From assembly GCA_964604905.1 (NCBI GenBank), contig CAZSCC010000698.1, positions 1-59,067 on the forward strand: 59,067 nucleotides of DNA. Reading direction: 5' to 3'. Shown here piece after piece: positions 1 through 7,678 of this stretch (position 1 is the stretch's first letter; each line of letters opens with the position of its first letter). The translations under genes were made by a program, and so were the position numbers. The stretch comes from JACQFK01 sp964604905 (GTDB taxonomy: Bacteria > Planctomycetota > MHYJ01 > JACPRB01). Below the pieces are notes generated by a model, which was given only the letters and a program-made list of their open reading frames with translations, was not told the DNA's origin and searched no databases.

Positions 1-163
1 CCATGCCGCCGCGGCCGAGGCGCTTGAGGAGGCGGCACTTCCCGATGGTGCGGCCGATCAACTTGTCCTGGAGAGAGGACGAGACGCGCGTGATGGGCCG
101 GGCCCCGGGCGGGGTGGCAGCGGGCGCACCCGCCCTGTGAGGCGGGATCGGCGAGGCCGACAT
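1..163 (-). CDS. Ser/Thr protein kinase, N-terminal fragment cut by window edge
   Basis: Reading leftward from the ATG at 163 there is an open frame to the window edge. After a Pro/Ala-rich leader of about 35 residues it reads LIGRTIGKCRLLKRLGRGGM, the start of a Hanks-type kinase with the Gly-rich loop GRGGM(G). An AGAGGGG ribosome site lies 6 nt before the ATG, which supports this start. The rest of the kinase is outside the window. The gene is divergent from the ECF sigma gene at 292-786, so the two probably share the AT-rich control region between them. The family is clear from the Gly-loop context; substrate and C-terminal domains cannot be known from this fragment. Confidence 0.75.
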   Translation of the reverse strand, partial: MSASPIPPHRAGAPAATPPGARPITRVSSSLQDKLIGRTIGKCRLLKRLGRGGM

Positions 164-184
164 GGATTCCCCTCTCTCTTCTCT

Positions 185-251
185 CTCTGAGATGTACAGT
201 TTATAACATACAATTTGTCCCCCGGCCACGGAAAAAATAAAGATTTCCGTG
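185..251. promoter_or_regulatory. AT-rich divergent control region with an inverted repeat
   Basis: This is the only AT-rich stretch in the first 5 kb. It lies between the divergent kinase and ECF sigma genes. It contains a possible minus-strand -10 (TATAAA, 205 to 200) and a perfect 8-bp inverted repeat, CACGGAAA (227-234) and TTTCCGTG (244-251), around a 9-nt AT-rich spacer. The repeat could be an operator or a leader hairpin of the sigma gene; the sequence does not decide which. Confidence 0.4.
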
Positions 252-291
252 TCAGGGGAGGGGGCGGGGAGCGTCGAGCCTATAGACCCGG

Positions 292-786
292 GTGGAGCGC
301 CTGATGGACTGGCAAAAACTGACGGGGACGTACGGGGACCGCGTGTACCTGGTCGTCCGCAGCATCCTGCGGGACGAGACCTGGGCGCTCGACGTCTCCC
401 AGGAGGCCCTCCTCAAGATCGGGAAGGGCCTGAACGGCTCGGCGCCCGTGAAGGACTACGGGGCCTGGATCCTGACGGTGGCGGGGAACGCGGCGCGCGA
501 CGCCCTGCGCCAAAAACGACGGAGGCGGGAAGTGGCGATGGAACAGGACGTGGTGGACGACCGGAGCCCCGAGGGAGCCCTCCTCCAGGAGGAGTCCCGC
601 GAGCGGGTCACCCGGGCGCTTGAGATGATGCCCGCCGGCGCGCGGGACATCCTCCTCCTGAAATTCCGGGAAGGGCTCTCGGGCCCCCAGATCGCCTCGG
701 CGCTGGGGCTCTCGATCTCGGCCGCCTGGCAGCAGATGTCGCGCGCCTTGAAACTTCTCAGGACCAAACTTTCGGAGCCCGTATGA
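292..786 (+). CDS. ECF-type RNA polymerase sigma factor
   Basis: A small sigma-70 family protein of about 160-164 residues. The region 2 part contains ALDVSQEALLKIGKGL and a DYGAWILTVAGNAARD segment. The region 4 helix-turn-helix contains ILLLKFREGLSGPQIASALG followed by SISAAWQQMSRALKLL. The longest frame starts with GTG at 292, but ATG at 304 is a good alternative because GGTGGAG (291-297) lies 6 nt before it. The stop overlaps the next ATG (ATGA at 783-786), so the gene is translationally coupled to the zinc-finger/vWA protein, its probable anti-sigma partner. ECF factors direct RNA polymerase to stress or signal-specific promoters; the regulon is unknown. Confidence 0.85.
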   Translation: MERLMDWQKLTGTYGDRVYLVVRSILRDETWALDVSQEALLKIGKGLNGSAPVKDYGAWILTVAGNAARDALRQKRRRREVAMEQDVVDDRSPEGALLQEESRERVTRALEMMPAGARDILLLKFREGLSGPQIASALGLSISAAWQQMSRALKLLRTKLSEPV

Positions 787-2735
787 GCTGTCCCACGACG
801 GAGACCCTGGAGCGCCTGGCGCTCGGCTTCCTGGAGGACGAGGCCCCGGTCCGCGCCCACGTGAAGGGCTGCGCGGCCTGCGCCTCCCACCTGAAGACCC
901 TGGCTGGCGAACATGCCGCCCTGACGGCGGCCGCAAAGCAGGTCCAACTGCCTCGGATCGCGGCCCCCCGCCGGAAGCTCTGGAAGCCCATTTCGATCGC
1001 CGCCGGCCTCCTCATCGCGGTGATGCTGGGCGTGATGTTGTTCTCGCCCCCGGTGGATTATTATGTTTTCCGTCAGACCTCCGACCCGCAGACAACGGCA
1101 AGGGGGACCGGCCATTACGACGATGAAGCGGCCGGCCGGCCGGCAGCCCGCCGGAAAGAGGTACACTCCTACGCCGCCGAAGAGCACGTTGAGAATTACT
1201 CCTCCAAACTCCCCGTCGAACAGGAGCGACTGGCCATAAGAAACCGGCTCCCGGTTGCGCGGGGCCCGGTGTCTGCCGAACTTCCTCCCCGGCTTCCGGA
1301 ACCTTCGATCTCACCGGCCCCTCCCCCTGTCGCGAAGCCCGATCCCAAGCCAGTAGTTACGAAAGACCCCGCGAAGGGCGAGCCCCTCCCCGGCGACCGC
1401 TTCGCCGCCCCCGGCCTCAACCCCGCGATCCTCACCGCGAAGGAGACCACCTCCACCTTCGCGCTCGACGTCGATACCGCAAGCTACACGATGGTCCGGC
1501 GCTACCTGATGGAGGGCCAGCTCCCGCCCCCCGAGGCGGTCCGCGTCGAGGAGTTCCTCAACTACTTCCGCTACGCCGACCCGAAGCCGCCCAAGGGCGC
1601 CTTCCAGGTGATCCTCGAGGCCGCGCCGTCGCCCTTCGACGCCGACCGCCACCTCCTCCGCATCGCCGTCCAGGCGAAGGAGATCAGCGACGCCGAGCGG
1701 AAGGACGTCGTCCTCACCTTCGTGATCGACGTCTCCGGCTCGATGGCCCAGGATAACCGCCTGGGCCTCGTCAAGCGCTCGCTCCACGAACTGGTCAACA
1801 AGCTCCGGGCCACCGACAAGGTCGGGATCGTCGTCTACGGCTCGACCGGCCGGAAGCTCCTCGATCCCACCCTCGTGCGCCACCGCGCGCAGATCCTCGG
1901 CATCATCGACGAGCTCCGCACCGAGGGGTCCACCAACCTCGAGTCCGGCCTCACCATCGGCTACGACCTGGCCGCGCAGCACTACACCGACAAGGCCGTC
2001 CACCGCGTCATCGTCTGCACCGACGGCATGGCCAACAACGGCGTCACCGACCCGGAGACGCTCCTCCGGAACGTCGCCGGCAAGGCCGGGAAGGGGCTCT
2101 GGCTCAGCGTCCTCGGCTTCGGCATGAACAACGTGCACGACGCGCTCATGGAGAAGCTCGCCGACAAGGGGAACGGCAACTACGCCTACATCGACGAGTT
2201 CAAGGAGGCGAAGAAGATCTTCACGGAGAAGCTCGTCGGCATGATGGAGGTCGTCGCCGCCGACGCGAAGGTCCAGGTCGAGTTCGATCCCGTCACCGTC
2301 GTCGAGTACCGCCAGATCGGCTACGAGAACCGCCGCCTCGCCAACGAGGACTTCCGGAACGACAAGGTCGATGCCGGCGAGGTGGGCGCGAACCACCACG
2401 TGACCGCGCTCTACGAGGTGCGGCTCAAGGCCGGCGGGGAGGGCCGCCTCGCCACCGTCCGGCTCCGCTACCGCGAGCCCGACACCAAGGAAGTGGTCGA
2501 GTCGCAGGAGTCGCTCGGGCGCGGCCAGGTGCTCGGGGGCGTCAAGGACGCGACCTCCTCCTACCGCCTCGCCGCCGCGGTCGCCCAGTTCGCGGAAGTC
2601 CTCCGCGGCTCGAAGGCGATCAAGCTCGAACGGGTCCTCGAGGAGGCCTCCCGCGCGTCGGCCGACCTGGGCCGGCCGGAAGACGCGGTGGAATTCGTCG
2701 GCCTCGTCAAGCGGGCGATCGAGCTTCGGAAGTAG
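783..2735 (+). CDS. Zinc-finger anti-sigma / von Willebrand A (YfbK-like) membrane protein
   Basis: 650 residues. Residues 1-40 carry an anti-sigma zinc finger of the zf-HC2 type (C3, H26, C30, C33 in Hx3Cx2C spacing). A transmembrane segment follows at about 69-87. A Pro-rich linker leads to a YfbK-type N-terminal module (FALDVDTASYTMVRRYL), a vWA domain with the MIDAS motif DVSGSM near residue 315, and a C-terminal region resembling DUF3520. The expected topology is a cytoplasmic zinc finger that holds the sigma factor and an exported vWA domain able to bind a metal-dependent ligand. The 4-bp overlap with the sigma gene strongly suggests they work as a pair. The sensing role is inference from architecture. 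Confidence 0.8.
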   Translation: MSCPTTETLERLALGFLEDEAPVRAHVKGCAACASHLKTLAGEHAALTAAAKQVQLPRIAAPRRKLWKPISIAAGLLIAVMLGVMLFSPPVDYYVFRQTSDPQTTARGTGHYDDEAAGRPAARRKEVHSYAAEEHVENYSSKLPVEQERLAIRNRLPVARGPVSAELPPRLPEPSISPAPPPVAKPDPKPVVTKDPAKGEPLPGDRFAAPGLNPAILTAKETTSTFALDVDTASYTMVRRYLMEGQLPPPEAVRVEEFLNYFRYADPKPPKGAFQVILEAAPSPFDADRHLLRIAVQAKEISDAERKDVVLTFVIDVSGSMAQDNRLGLVKRSLHELVNKLRATDKVGIVVYGSTGRKLLDPTLVRHRAQILGIIDELRTEGSTNLESGLTIGYDLAAQHYTDKAVHRVIVCTDGMANNGVTDPETLLRNVAGKAGKGLWLSVLGFGMNNVHDALMEKLADKGNGNYAYIDEFKEAKKIFTEKLVGMMEVVAADAKVQVEFDPVTVVEYRQIGYENRRLANEDFRNDKVDAGEVGANHHVTALYEVRLKAGGEGRLATVRLRYREPDTKEVVESQESLGRGQVLGGVKDATSSYRLAAAVAQFAEVLRGSKAIKLERVLEEASRASADLGRPEDAVEFVGLVKRAIELRK

Positions 2736-2739
2736 CAGG

Positions 2740-2745
2740 TACAAT
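2740..2745 (+). promoter_or_regulatory. -10 element giving a leaderless start
   Basis: TACAAT lies 6 nt before the ATG at 2752, so transcription would begin at or next to the start codon. No clear -35 is seen, because the upstream sequence is coding. The kinase gene may thus have its own promoter besides read-through from the vWA gene. Confidence 0.4.
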
Positions 2746-2751
2746 AGGGGC

Positions 2752-4866
2752 ATGACCGGGGCGTCCCTCAGCTGCCCGACCTGCCGCAAGAACTACAAGG
2801 TCAAGGAGTTCGACCCCGGCAGGCGCTACTCCTGCCCGACGTGCAAGGGCCCTCTCTTGGACAATGCCTCCCAGGCGCCGACCGTCCCGGTGGCGCCGGA
2901 GATCGGCCTCCGCGACGACCCTCCGCCGACCCCGCGCGAGATCCCCGTCCGCCTGGGCAAGTACCTGATCGACGCCGAGATCGCCCGCGGCGGGATGGGC
3001 GTAGTCTACAAGGGCCGCCAGGAGGGGCTCGACCGCGTGGTCGCGATCAAGATGCTCCTCGGCGGCTTCGCGTCCGACCCGGCGTCCCTCCAGCGCTTCC
3101 ACCGCGAGGCGCGCGCCGCGGCGAAGCTCCGCCACCCGAACATCGTCGCGATCCACGAGGTCGGCGACTCGAACGGCGTCCCCTTCTTCACGATGGACTA
3201 CATCGAGGGGAAGAGCCTGGACGGCCTTCTCAAGGAGGGGCCGATGCGCTCTGAGGAGGGTGCGCGGATCCTCCGCGACGTCGCCCGCGCGGTCCATCAT
3301 GCCCATGAAGCGGGGATCATCCACCGCGATCTCAAGCCCGGCAACGTCCTCCTCGACCGGGAAGGCAAGCCGCTCGTCACCGACTTCGGGCTCGCGAAGG
3401 ATGTCGACTCGAAGTCGATGCTCTCGATGACCGGCGACGTGATGGGCACGCCCGCGTTCATGAGCCCCGAGCAGGCGGAGGGGCGGATCCGCGACATCGA
3501 CCGGCAAACCGACGTCTACGCGCTGGGCGCCGTCCTCTACCGGATCCTCACCGGCCGCGTGCCTCACGAGGCCCCCACGATGGCGGCCACGATCTACAAG
3601 GTGATCCACGAGTACACCCGCGAGCCGGTGCAGCTCAACCCGCGCTTGCCGGGCGACCTCTCGGCCATCTGCATGAAGGCGATGGAGAAGGAGAAGAAGG
3701 CCCGGTACGCGACGGCCGAGGAATTCGCGCGCGACCTCGACCGCTTCCTCTCGGGAGAAGCGGTGCTCGCCAAGCCCCTCTCGAGTTGGGGGCGGCTCCG
3801 GCGGAGGCTGGTTCAGCAGAAGAAGGCCGTGGCCGCGGCGGGGAGCGTCGCGGCGGTGGCCGCGGTCGCGATCGTCGCCATCCTGCTCCTCGTGGGGAAG
3901 AGCGAGCTGGATCTCATCGAGGAAAATCTGAAGAAGCCCGAGCTCCGGCTCACGGCGATGGGGGCGCTCCTTGTGGGGATGGACGGGTTCAAGGATCGGA
4001 AGCGGGCGCTCGGGCTGGCTCAGTCGGCGGTCACGGCCGCGAAGGACGAGGCGTCGCGGGAGATCGCCTACGCGAAGCCGCGCGCCGATCTCGCCGACGC
4101 GTACGTCGCGCAGCTCACGATCGAATCGCCCGAGAAGCTGCGGATCCGCCTGATCCAGCTCCTGGCCCGCCTGAGGTCCCGCGCCGCGGTGCCCGGGATG
4201 GTGGACCTGCTCTATTCGACCCGCGGGGCCGTCCGCCTGGAGGCGGTGAAGTTCTTCAAGGCCGTGCCCGACACGCGGGCCTTCCACGCCCTCGGGTCGC
4301 TGGTCTCCGACCGCGAATGCGGCGATGAGGCCCGGCAGGCGGTGCAGCGGCTGTACCTCGACCGGGTGATCTCGGTCTACAACCCCTCCGCGGCCCGGGT
4401 GGGCGGGGCGCTCGCGGAGCTCGGCTCGGCGATTGAGAAGCAGAACCGCCAGATGGAGGAACTGCTCAAGGAGCCGGGCGCCCGGGGTCCGAAGGACGCG
4501 GTCGAGATGTCGATCGGCGCCCTGCGCTCCGGCGACCGCGACCCGCGGATGAAGGCCGCCTACGAGCTGGGCGAGTCGAAGGACGGCCGCGCGCGTGAGC
4601 CGCTCTTCGCCGCGCTCGAGGACGCCGACGACGGCGTGGCCCGGATGGCGGCGGCGTCGCTCGCCCGCCTGGGGGCCGCGGAACTCCGAGACCGGCTGCT
4701 CGGCCAGCTCCAGGCGCCGCGGGCGGTCGTGCGCCGGAACGCGGCGTTCCTTCTCGGACGGATCGGCGACAAGTCCGCGCGCGGGGCGATCGAGGGGGCG
4801 TACAAGGTCGAATCGGATCCCGAGGCCAAGTACGCGATGGAGGACGCGCTGGTCGCGCTCCGTTAG
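2752..4866 (+). CDS. Ser/Thr protein kinase with zinc ribbon and HEAT repeats
   Basis: 704 residues. A zinc ribbon (CPTC at 8-11 and 28-31) precedes a complete Hanks-type kinase domain at about 68-335: Gly loop ARGGMG, ATP-binding K100 in VAIK, HRDLKPGN at 191-198, DFG at 211-213 and the activation-loop end GTPAFMSPE. A hydrophobic segment at about 359-382 follows. The C-terminal part (about 390-704) contains HEAT-like helical repeats, for example around AVPGMVDLLYSTRGAVRLEA. It probably phosphorylates proteins in response to a signal read by the HEAT part. It follows the ECF/vWA pair and is part of the same signalling block. Confidence 0.88.
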   Translation: MTGASLSCPTCRKNYKVKEFDPGRRYSCPTCKGPLLDNASQAPTVPVAPEIGLRDDPPPTPREIPVRLGKYLIDAEIARGGMGVVYKGRQEGLDRVVAIKMLLGGFASDPASLQRFHREARAAAKLRHPNIVAIHEVGDSNGVPFFTMDYIEGKSLDGLLKEGPMRSEEGARILRDVARAVHHAHEAGIIHRDLKPGNVLLDREGKPLVTDFGLAKDVDSKSMLSMTGDVMGTPAFMSPEQAEGRIRDIDRQTDVYALGAVLYRILTGRVPHEAPTMAATIYKVIHEYTREPVQLNPRLPGDLSAICMKAMEKEKKARYATAEEFARDLDRFLSGEAVLAKPLSSWGRLRRRLVQQKKAVAAAGSVAAVAAVAIVAILLLVGKSELDLIEENLKKPELRLTAMGALLVGMDGFKDRKRALGLAQSAVTAAKDEASREIAYAKPRADLADAYVAQLTIESPEKLRIRLIQLLARLRSRAAVPGMVDLLYSTRGAVRLEAVKFFKAVPDTRAFHALGSLVSDRECGDEARQAVQRLYLDRVISVYNPSAARVGGALAELGSAIEKQNRQMEELLKEPGARGPKDAVEMSIGALRSGDRDPRMKAAYELGESKDGRAREPLFAALEDADDGVARMAAASLARLGAAELRDRLLGQLQAPRAVVRRNAAFLLGRIGDKSARGAIEGAYKVESDPEAKYAMEDALVALR

Positions 4867-4888
4867 GCGAAATCGTGGAGAGAAGACT

Positions 4889-4967
4889 CACCCCAAAGAC
4901 ACAAGGAACACCTTCGTTCGGGACGGGGAAAGGGCGGGTTCTTGGTGTCCTTTGTGGCTTTGGGGTG
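4889..4967. repeat. Imperfect inverted repeat between converging genes
   Basis: The arms 4889-4912 (CACCCCAAAGACACAAGG...) and 4944-4967 are reverse complements at 21 of 24 positions, with a 31-nt loop. The repeat fills the gap between the plus-strand kinase gene (ends 4866) and the minus-strand LapA-like gene (ends 5005). It could act as a bidirectional terminator or be a short repeated element without genes. Confidence 0.7.
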
Positions 4968-5004
4968 CAATCCATCTCTACGGGTTCACGGGGACTGGCT
5001 GCGG

Positions 5005-5229
5005 CTACTTCGGCGGCTCTTCGGCCTTCTTGAACTTCCTGATGAACTGGAAGGCGAAGACCGCGCCCGACCCCAGCGCCGCCGAGAGGAAGATCACCAG
5101 CGCGACCGGCATGTCCACCGAGAAGAGCAGGAAGTTGACCTCGACCTTCCTGAAGTTCATGACGATCCAGAGGAAGATCAGCGCGACGAGAGTCCAGCCG
5201 ACGATCTGCCGGATCCGGAAGGAGTTCAT
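5005..5229 (-). CDS. LapA-like small inner-membrane protein
   Basis: 74 residues with two hydrophobic helices (about 8-25 and 40-62) separated by the short segment NFRKVEVNFLLFSVDMP and ending in a charged tail. This is the size and layout of LapA/DUF1049 proteins, whose E. coli members act with LapB in control of lipopolysaccharide synthesis. The ATG at 5229 is 6 bp after the stop of the upstream lipoprotein gene, so they are probably one operon. The family call rests on pattern rather than on a defining motif. Confidence 0.65.
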   Translation of the reverse strand: MNSFRIRQIVGWTLVALIFLWIVMNFRKVEVNFLLFSVDMPVALVIFLSAALGSGAVFAFQFIRKFKKAEEPPK

Positions 5230-5235
5230 CGCGTC

Positions 5236-6177
5236 CTATTTCTTCGGCGGGACGATCTGCTGCTCCTGCAGTTTCACGGCGTAGTGGCCCCGCAGTTGCT
5301 CCACGTAGTCGCGGACCATGAGGACCACGTCGCGCGTGTGGCGCACGACGAGCTGCCCCTCGACGACGGAGATGGAGACCTCCGAGTAGGCCCAAGCGAA
5401 CGGCTGAACGCGCATCCGGATCTCGTCCACGAGGCGCGCCGGCGCCGAGTAGTTGGGAAGGAGATCCATCACCGGAATCGCGCTGTCCACGAAGATCGCG
5501 CCCGCCCGGGCGTACTGCGAGTCGCGGATCGCGCGCTTGTACTCCAGGATCAGGAGCTGCGCCTCGGAAATGACCAAGCGGCGCTGGGCGTGGTTGAGCT
5601 GCTTCTGGGCGTCGGCGGCGGGGGCGAGGTTGAACTTTTCGTCGCCGCCCGCGTACGTGGAGGTGTTCTGCCGCGACTTCAGGTCCGCCTCGAGGTTCAG
5701 GACCTGCGTCTCCCACTGATTCTTCTCGTACTTCTTGTGCTCGATCAGATCGTCGAGCTGGGTGGACTTCCGGTACTGCTCCTCCGCGTGGCGGCGGTTG
5801 AAGAACTGGATGCGCTCCGCCTCGCCGCGCGACTTCCAGTCGGCGAAGAAGAGGTTCATCGCGTAGTCCTGCTCGTCGCGCGTGGCGAGGCGCTGGGTCC
5901 GCGCGCCCTGGGGGATCGCGTAGTTGATGACCGTCACCACCTCTTCCTGGATCGACTCGTCCGCGTACATGTACAGGAAGAACTCCTTGCGGACGTGCGG
6001 GTCGTAGAGGCGGAAGTCGGCGGGCTTGCGGAGGAGGTGGGTGGGCGGGGGAGGCATGTACGGCTCCTCCACCACCCGGCTCGACCAAGTGTCCCCCGCC
6101 GTGCAGGCGGCGAGGGCGAGGAGCAGCGGGATCGGGAGGGTCCTGGAGAGAAGGCGAAGGAAAGCACTCGAAGCCAT
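5236..6177 (-). CDS. Predicted lipoprotein, function unknown
   Basis: About 313 residues. The N-terminus is a lipoprotein signal (hydrophobic core, then LALAAC), predicting a lipid-anchored envelope protein. The middle is rich in charged residues and likely coiled coil (RRHAEEQYRKSTQLDDLIEH and following). I do not recognise a known domain. The frame could begin with GTG at 6180, but ATG at 6177 has AGGAGA 7 nt upstream and is preferred. The neighbouring LapA-like gene suggests an envelope role, which is inference only. Confidence 0.65.
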   Translation of the reverse strand: MASSAFLRLLSRTLPIPLLLALAACTAGDTWSSRVVEEPYMPPPPTHLLRKPADFRLYDPHVRKEFFLYMYADESIQEEVVTVINYAIPQGARTQRLATRDEQDYAMNLFFADWKSRGEAERIQFFNRRHAEEQYRKSTQLDDLIEHKKYEKNQWETQVLNLEADLKSRQNTSTYAGGDEKFNLAPAADAQKQLNHAQRRLVISEAQLLILEYKRAIRDSQYARAGAIFVDSAIPVMDLLPNYSAPARLVDEIRMRVQPFAWAYSEVSISVVEGQLVVRHTRDVVLMVRDYVEQLRGHYAVKLQEQQIVPPKK

Positions 6178-6214
6178 CACGGGATCTCCTCTTATCGCCC
6201 TATCCCCTGACGGT

Positions 6215-7534
6215 CTAGACGCCGTAAAACTTGCGGTGGAGGGCCTGGACGGCCTTCGGGCAGTCGGCGTCGTCGACCACGAAACCGATGCTGATCTTAG
6301 AGGCGCCCTGGGAGATCATCAAGACATTTACGCCCGCTTCCTTGAGCGCCTGGAACGTGTCCGCCGCGATGCCCGGCGTGGAGCCCAGCCCCTCGCCGAC
6401 CACGCAGATGATGGCCTTGTCCTTCTCGACGGTCACGTCGGCGAACGCCTTGAGGTCGGCGACGGCGGCTTCCAGGTTGCGGTTGGAGTCGAGCGTCACC
6501 GAGACGGAGATCTCGCTGGTCGAGACCATGTCGATCGAGATCTTGTGGCGCGCGAAGATGTCGAAGATCTTGGCGAGGAAGCCGTGCCCCTGCAGCATCC
6601 GGGGGGTCGAGATGGTCAGGATCAGGTTGTGCAGGTTGTGGGCGATCGACTTGGGCCCCTTCTGGGCCGACTTCGCCTCGGCCATGATGGGCGTCCCGGG
6701 GTGGTCGGGCTTGAACGTGTTGAGGCAGCGTACCGGAATCCGCTTCCGGACGGCGGGGGTGATCGTCGCCGGATGGAGGACCTTGCCGCCGTAGTAGGCG
6801 AGCTCGCTCGCCTCGGCGAACGTGAGGGAGTCGATCGCCTTCGCGGTCGGCGCGAGGCGGGGGTCGGCGGTCATGATGCCGTCCACGTCGCTCCAGATCT
6901 CGATCTCCTGGGCGTCGATCGCGGCGCCGATGATGGTGGCCGAGTAGTCCGAGCCGTTCCGGCCGAGAGTCGTGATGTCGCCGTTCTTCGTCTTCCCGAC
7001 GTAGCCGGTGATGATCGGGAGCTTCGTCATCCTCGTGATGTGGCGCTTGATTTCGGCGTCGGCCTCGGGGAGCGGCTGGGCGCCGCCGAACTCGTCGTTC
7101 GTGAGGAGCCCGATGTCGAAGGCGTCGTGCTGCTCGGCGGGGACGCCCGCCTTGTTGAAGAACGCGGCGATGATGCGGGTCGAGAAGCGCTCGCCGAACG
7201 AGACCACGTAGTCGAGCGTCCGGGGGGTCAGCTCCTTGACGAGGGAGATGCCCTTGAGCAGCACTTCGAGCTCGGCCATCTCGTTCTTGAGGAGGCCGGG
7301 TTCGAGGCCCATCTCCTTGGCCGTCTCCTCGTGGCGCTGGCGGATCCTGTCGACCGTGGGCGCCTGGCCCTTCACGGCCTCCTCGCCCAGCTTGAAGAGT
7401 TCGTCGGTGACGCCGCGGAAGGCGCTGACGACGAGGACCGGCTTCCGGGGGAGGCGGCCCTTGACGATCTCGACGACGTTGCGGATGCGCTCGCTGGTGG
7501 CGACCGAGGAGCCGCCGAACTTCATGACAATCAT
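6215..7534 (-). CDS. lysC: Aspartate kinase
   Basis: 439 residues. The N-terminal amino-acid-kinase motif VMKFGGSSVA, the segment VVSAFRGVTDELF and the substrate-binding part GRNGSDYSATIIG are clear. The C-terminal third (about 295-439) holds two ACT domains, for example ISVSVTLDSNRNLEAA and INVLMISQGASKISIGF-type segments. It makes aspartyl-4-phosphate, the first step towards lysine, methionine and threonine; the ACT domains normally bind the feedback inhibitor. The length fits E. coli LysC-like monofunctional enzymes. A promoter lies just before the ATG (7544-7572). No other aspartate-family gene is adjacent. Confidence 0.93.
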   Translation of the reverse strand: MIVMKFGGSSVATSERIRNVVEIVKGRLPRKPVLVVSAFRGVTDELFKLGEEAVKGQAPTVDRIRQRHEETAKEMGLEPGLLKNEMAELEVLLKGISLVKELTPRTLDYVVSFGERFSTRIIAAFFNKAGVPAEQHDAFDIGLLTNDEFGGAQPLPEADAEIKRHITRMTKLPIITGYVGKTKNGDITTLGRNGSDYSATIIGAAIDAQEIEIWSDVDGIMTADPRLAPTAKAIDSLTFAEASELAYYGGKVLHPATITPAVRKRIPVRCLNTFKPDHPGTPIMAEAKSAQKGPKSIAHNLHNLILTISTPRMLQGHGFLAKIFDIFARHKISIDMVSTSEISVSVTLDSNRNLEAAVADLKAFADVTVEKDKAIICVVGEGLGSTPGIAADTFQALKEAGVNVLMISQGASKISIGFVVDDADCPKAVQALHRKFYGV

Positions 7535-7543
7535 GGGCTCGGC

Positions 7544-7572
7544 ATTATTCAGGAAGGCGAAGTCCGAATCAA
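7544..7572 (-). promoter_or_regulatory. Sigma-70-type promoter of aspartate kinase gene
   Basis: Reading the minus strand, TTGATT (7572 to 7567), a 17-nt spacer and AATAAT (7549 to 7544) are followed after 9 nt by the ATG at 7534. The transcript would begin about 2-3 nt before the start codon. The -35 is part of a repeated AATCAAG-type word. Confidence 0.5.
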
Positions 7573-7579
7573 GGAAGAT

Positions 7580-7609
7580 GAATCACGAAGGACCCGGAAA
7601 ATCACGAAT
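7580..7609. repeat. AATCACGAAT intergenic repeat words
   Basis: GAATCACGAA (7580-7589) and AATCACGAAT (7600-7609) belong to a word family that recurs at 41082, 42724, 42738 and 48071 in other intergenic gaps. Confidence 0.55.
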
Positions 7610-7623
7610 GACGAATCAAGAAT

Positions 7624-7656
7624 CGCGTTACCGGGCGGCCTCCCGAATCATGGGTA
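7624..7656 (+). repeat. 33-bp direct repeat, copy 1
   Basis: CGCGTTACC, 10 nt, CCGAA, 1 nt, CATGGGTA. The same pattern with identical spacing occurs at 10494-10526 in the same orientation. This copy lies 22 bp upstream of the beta-helix gene start. Confidence 0.65.
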
Positions 7657-7678
7657 GGTGAGTTGGAGGAGGGCGCCC

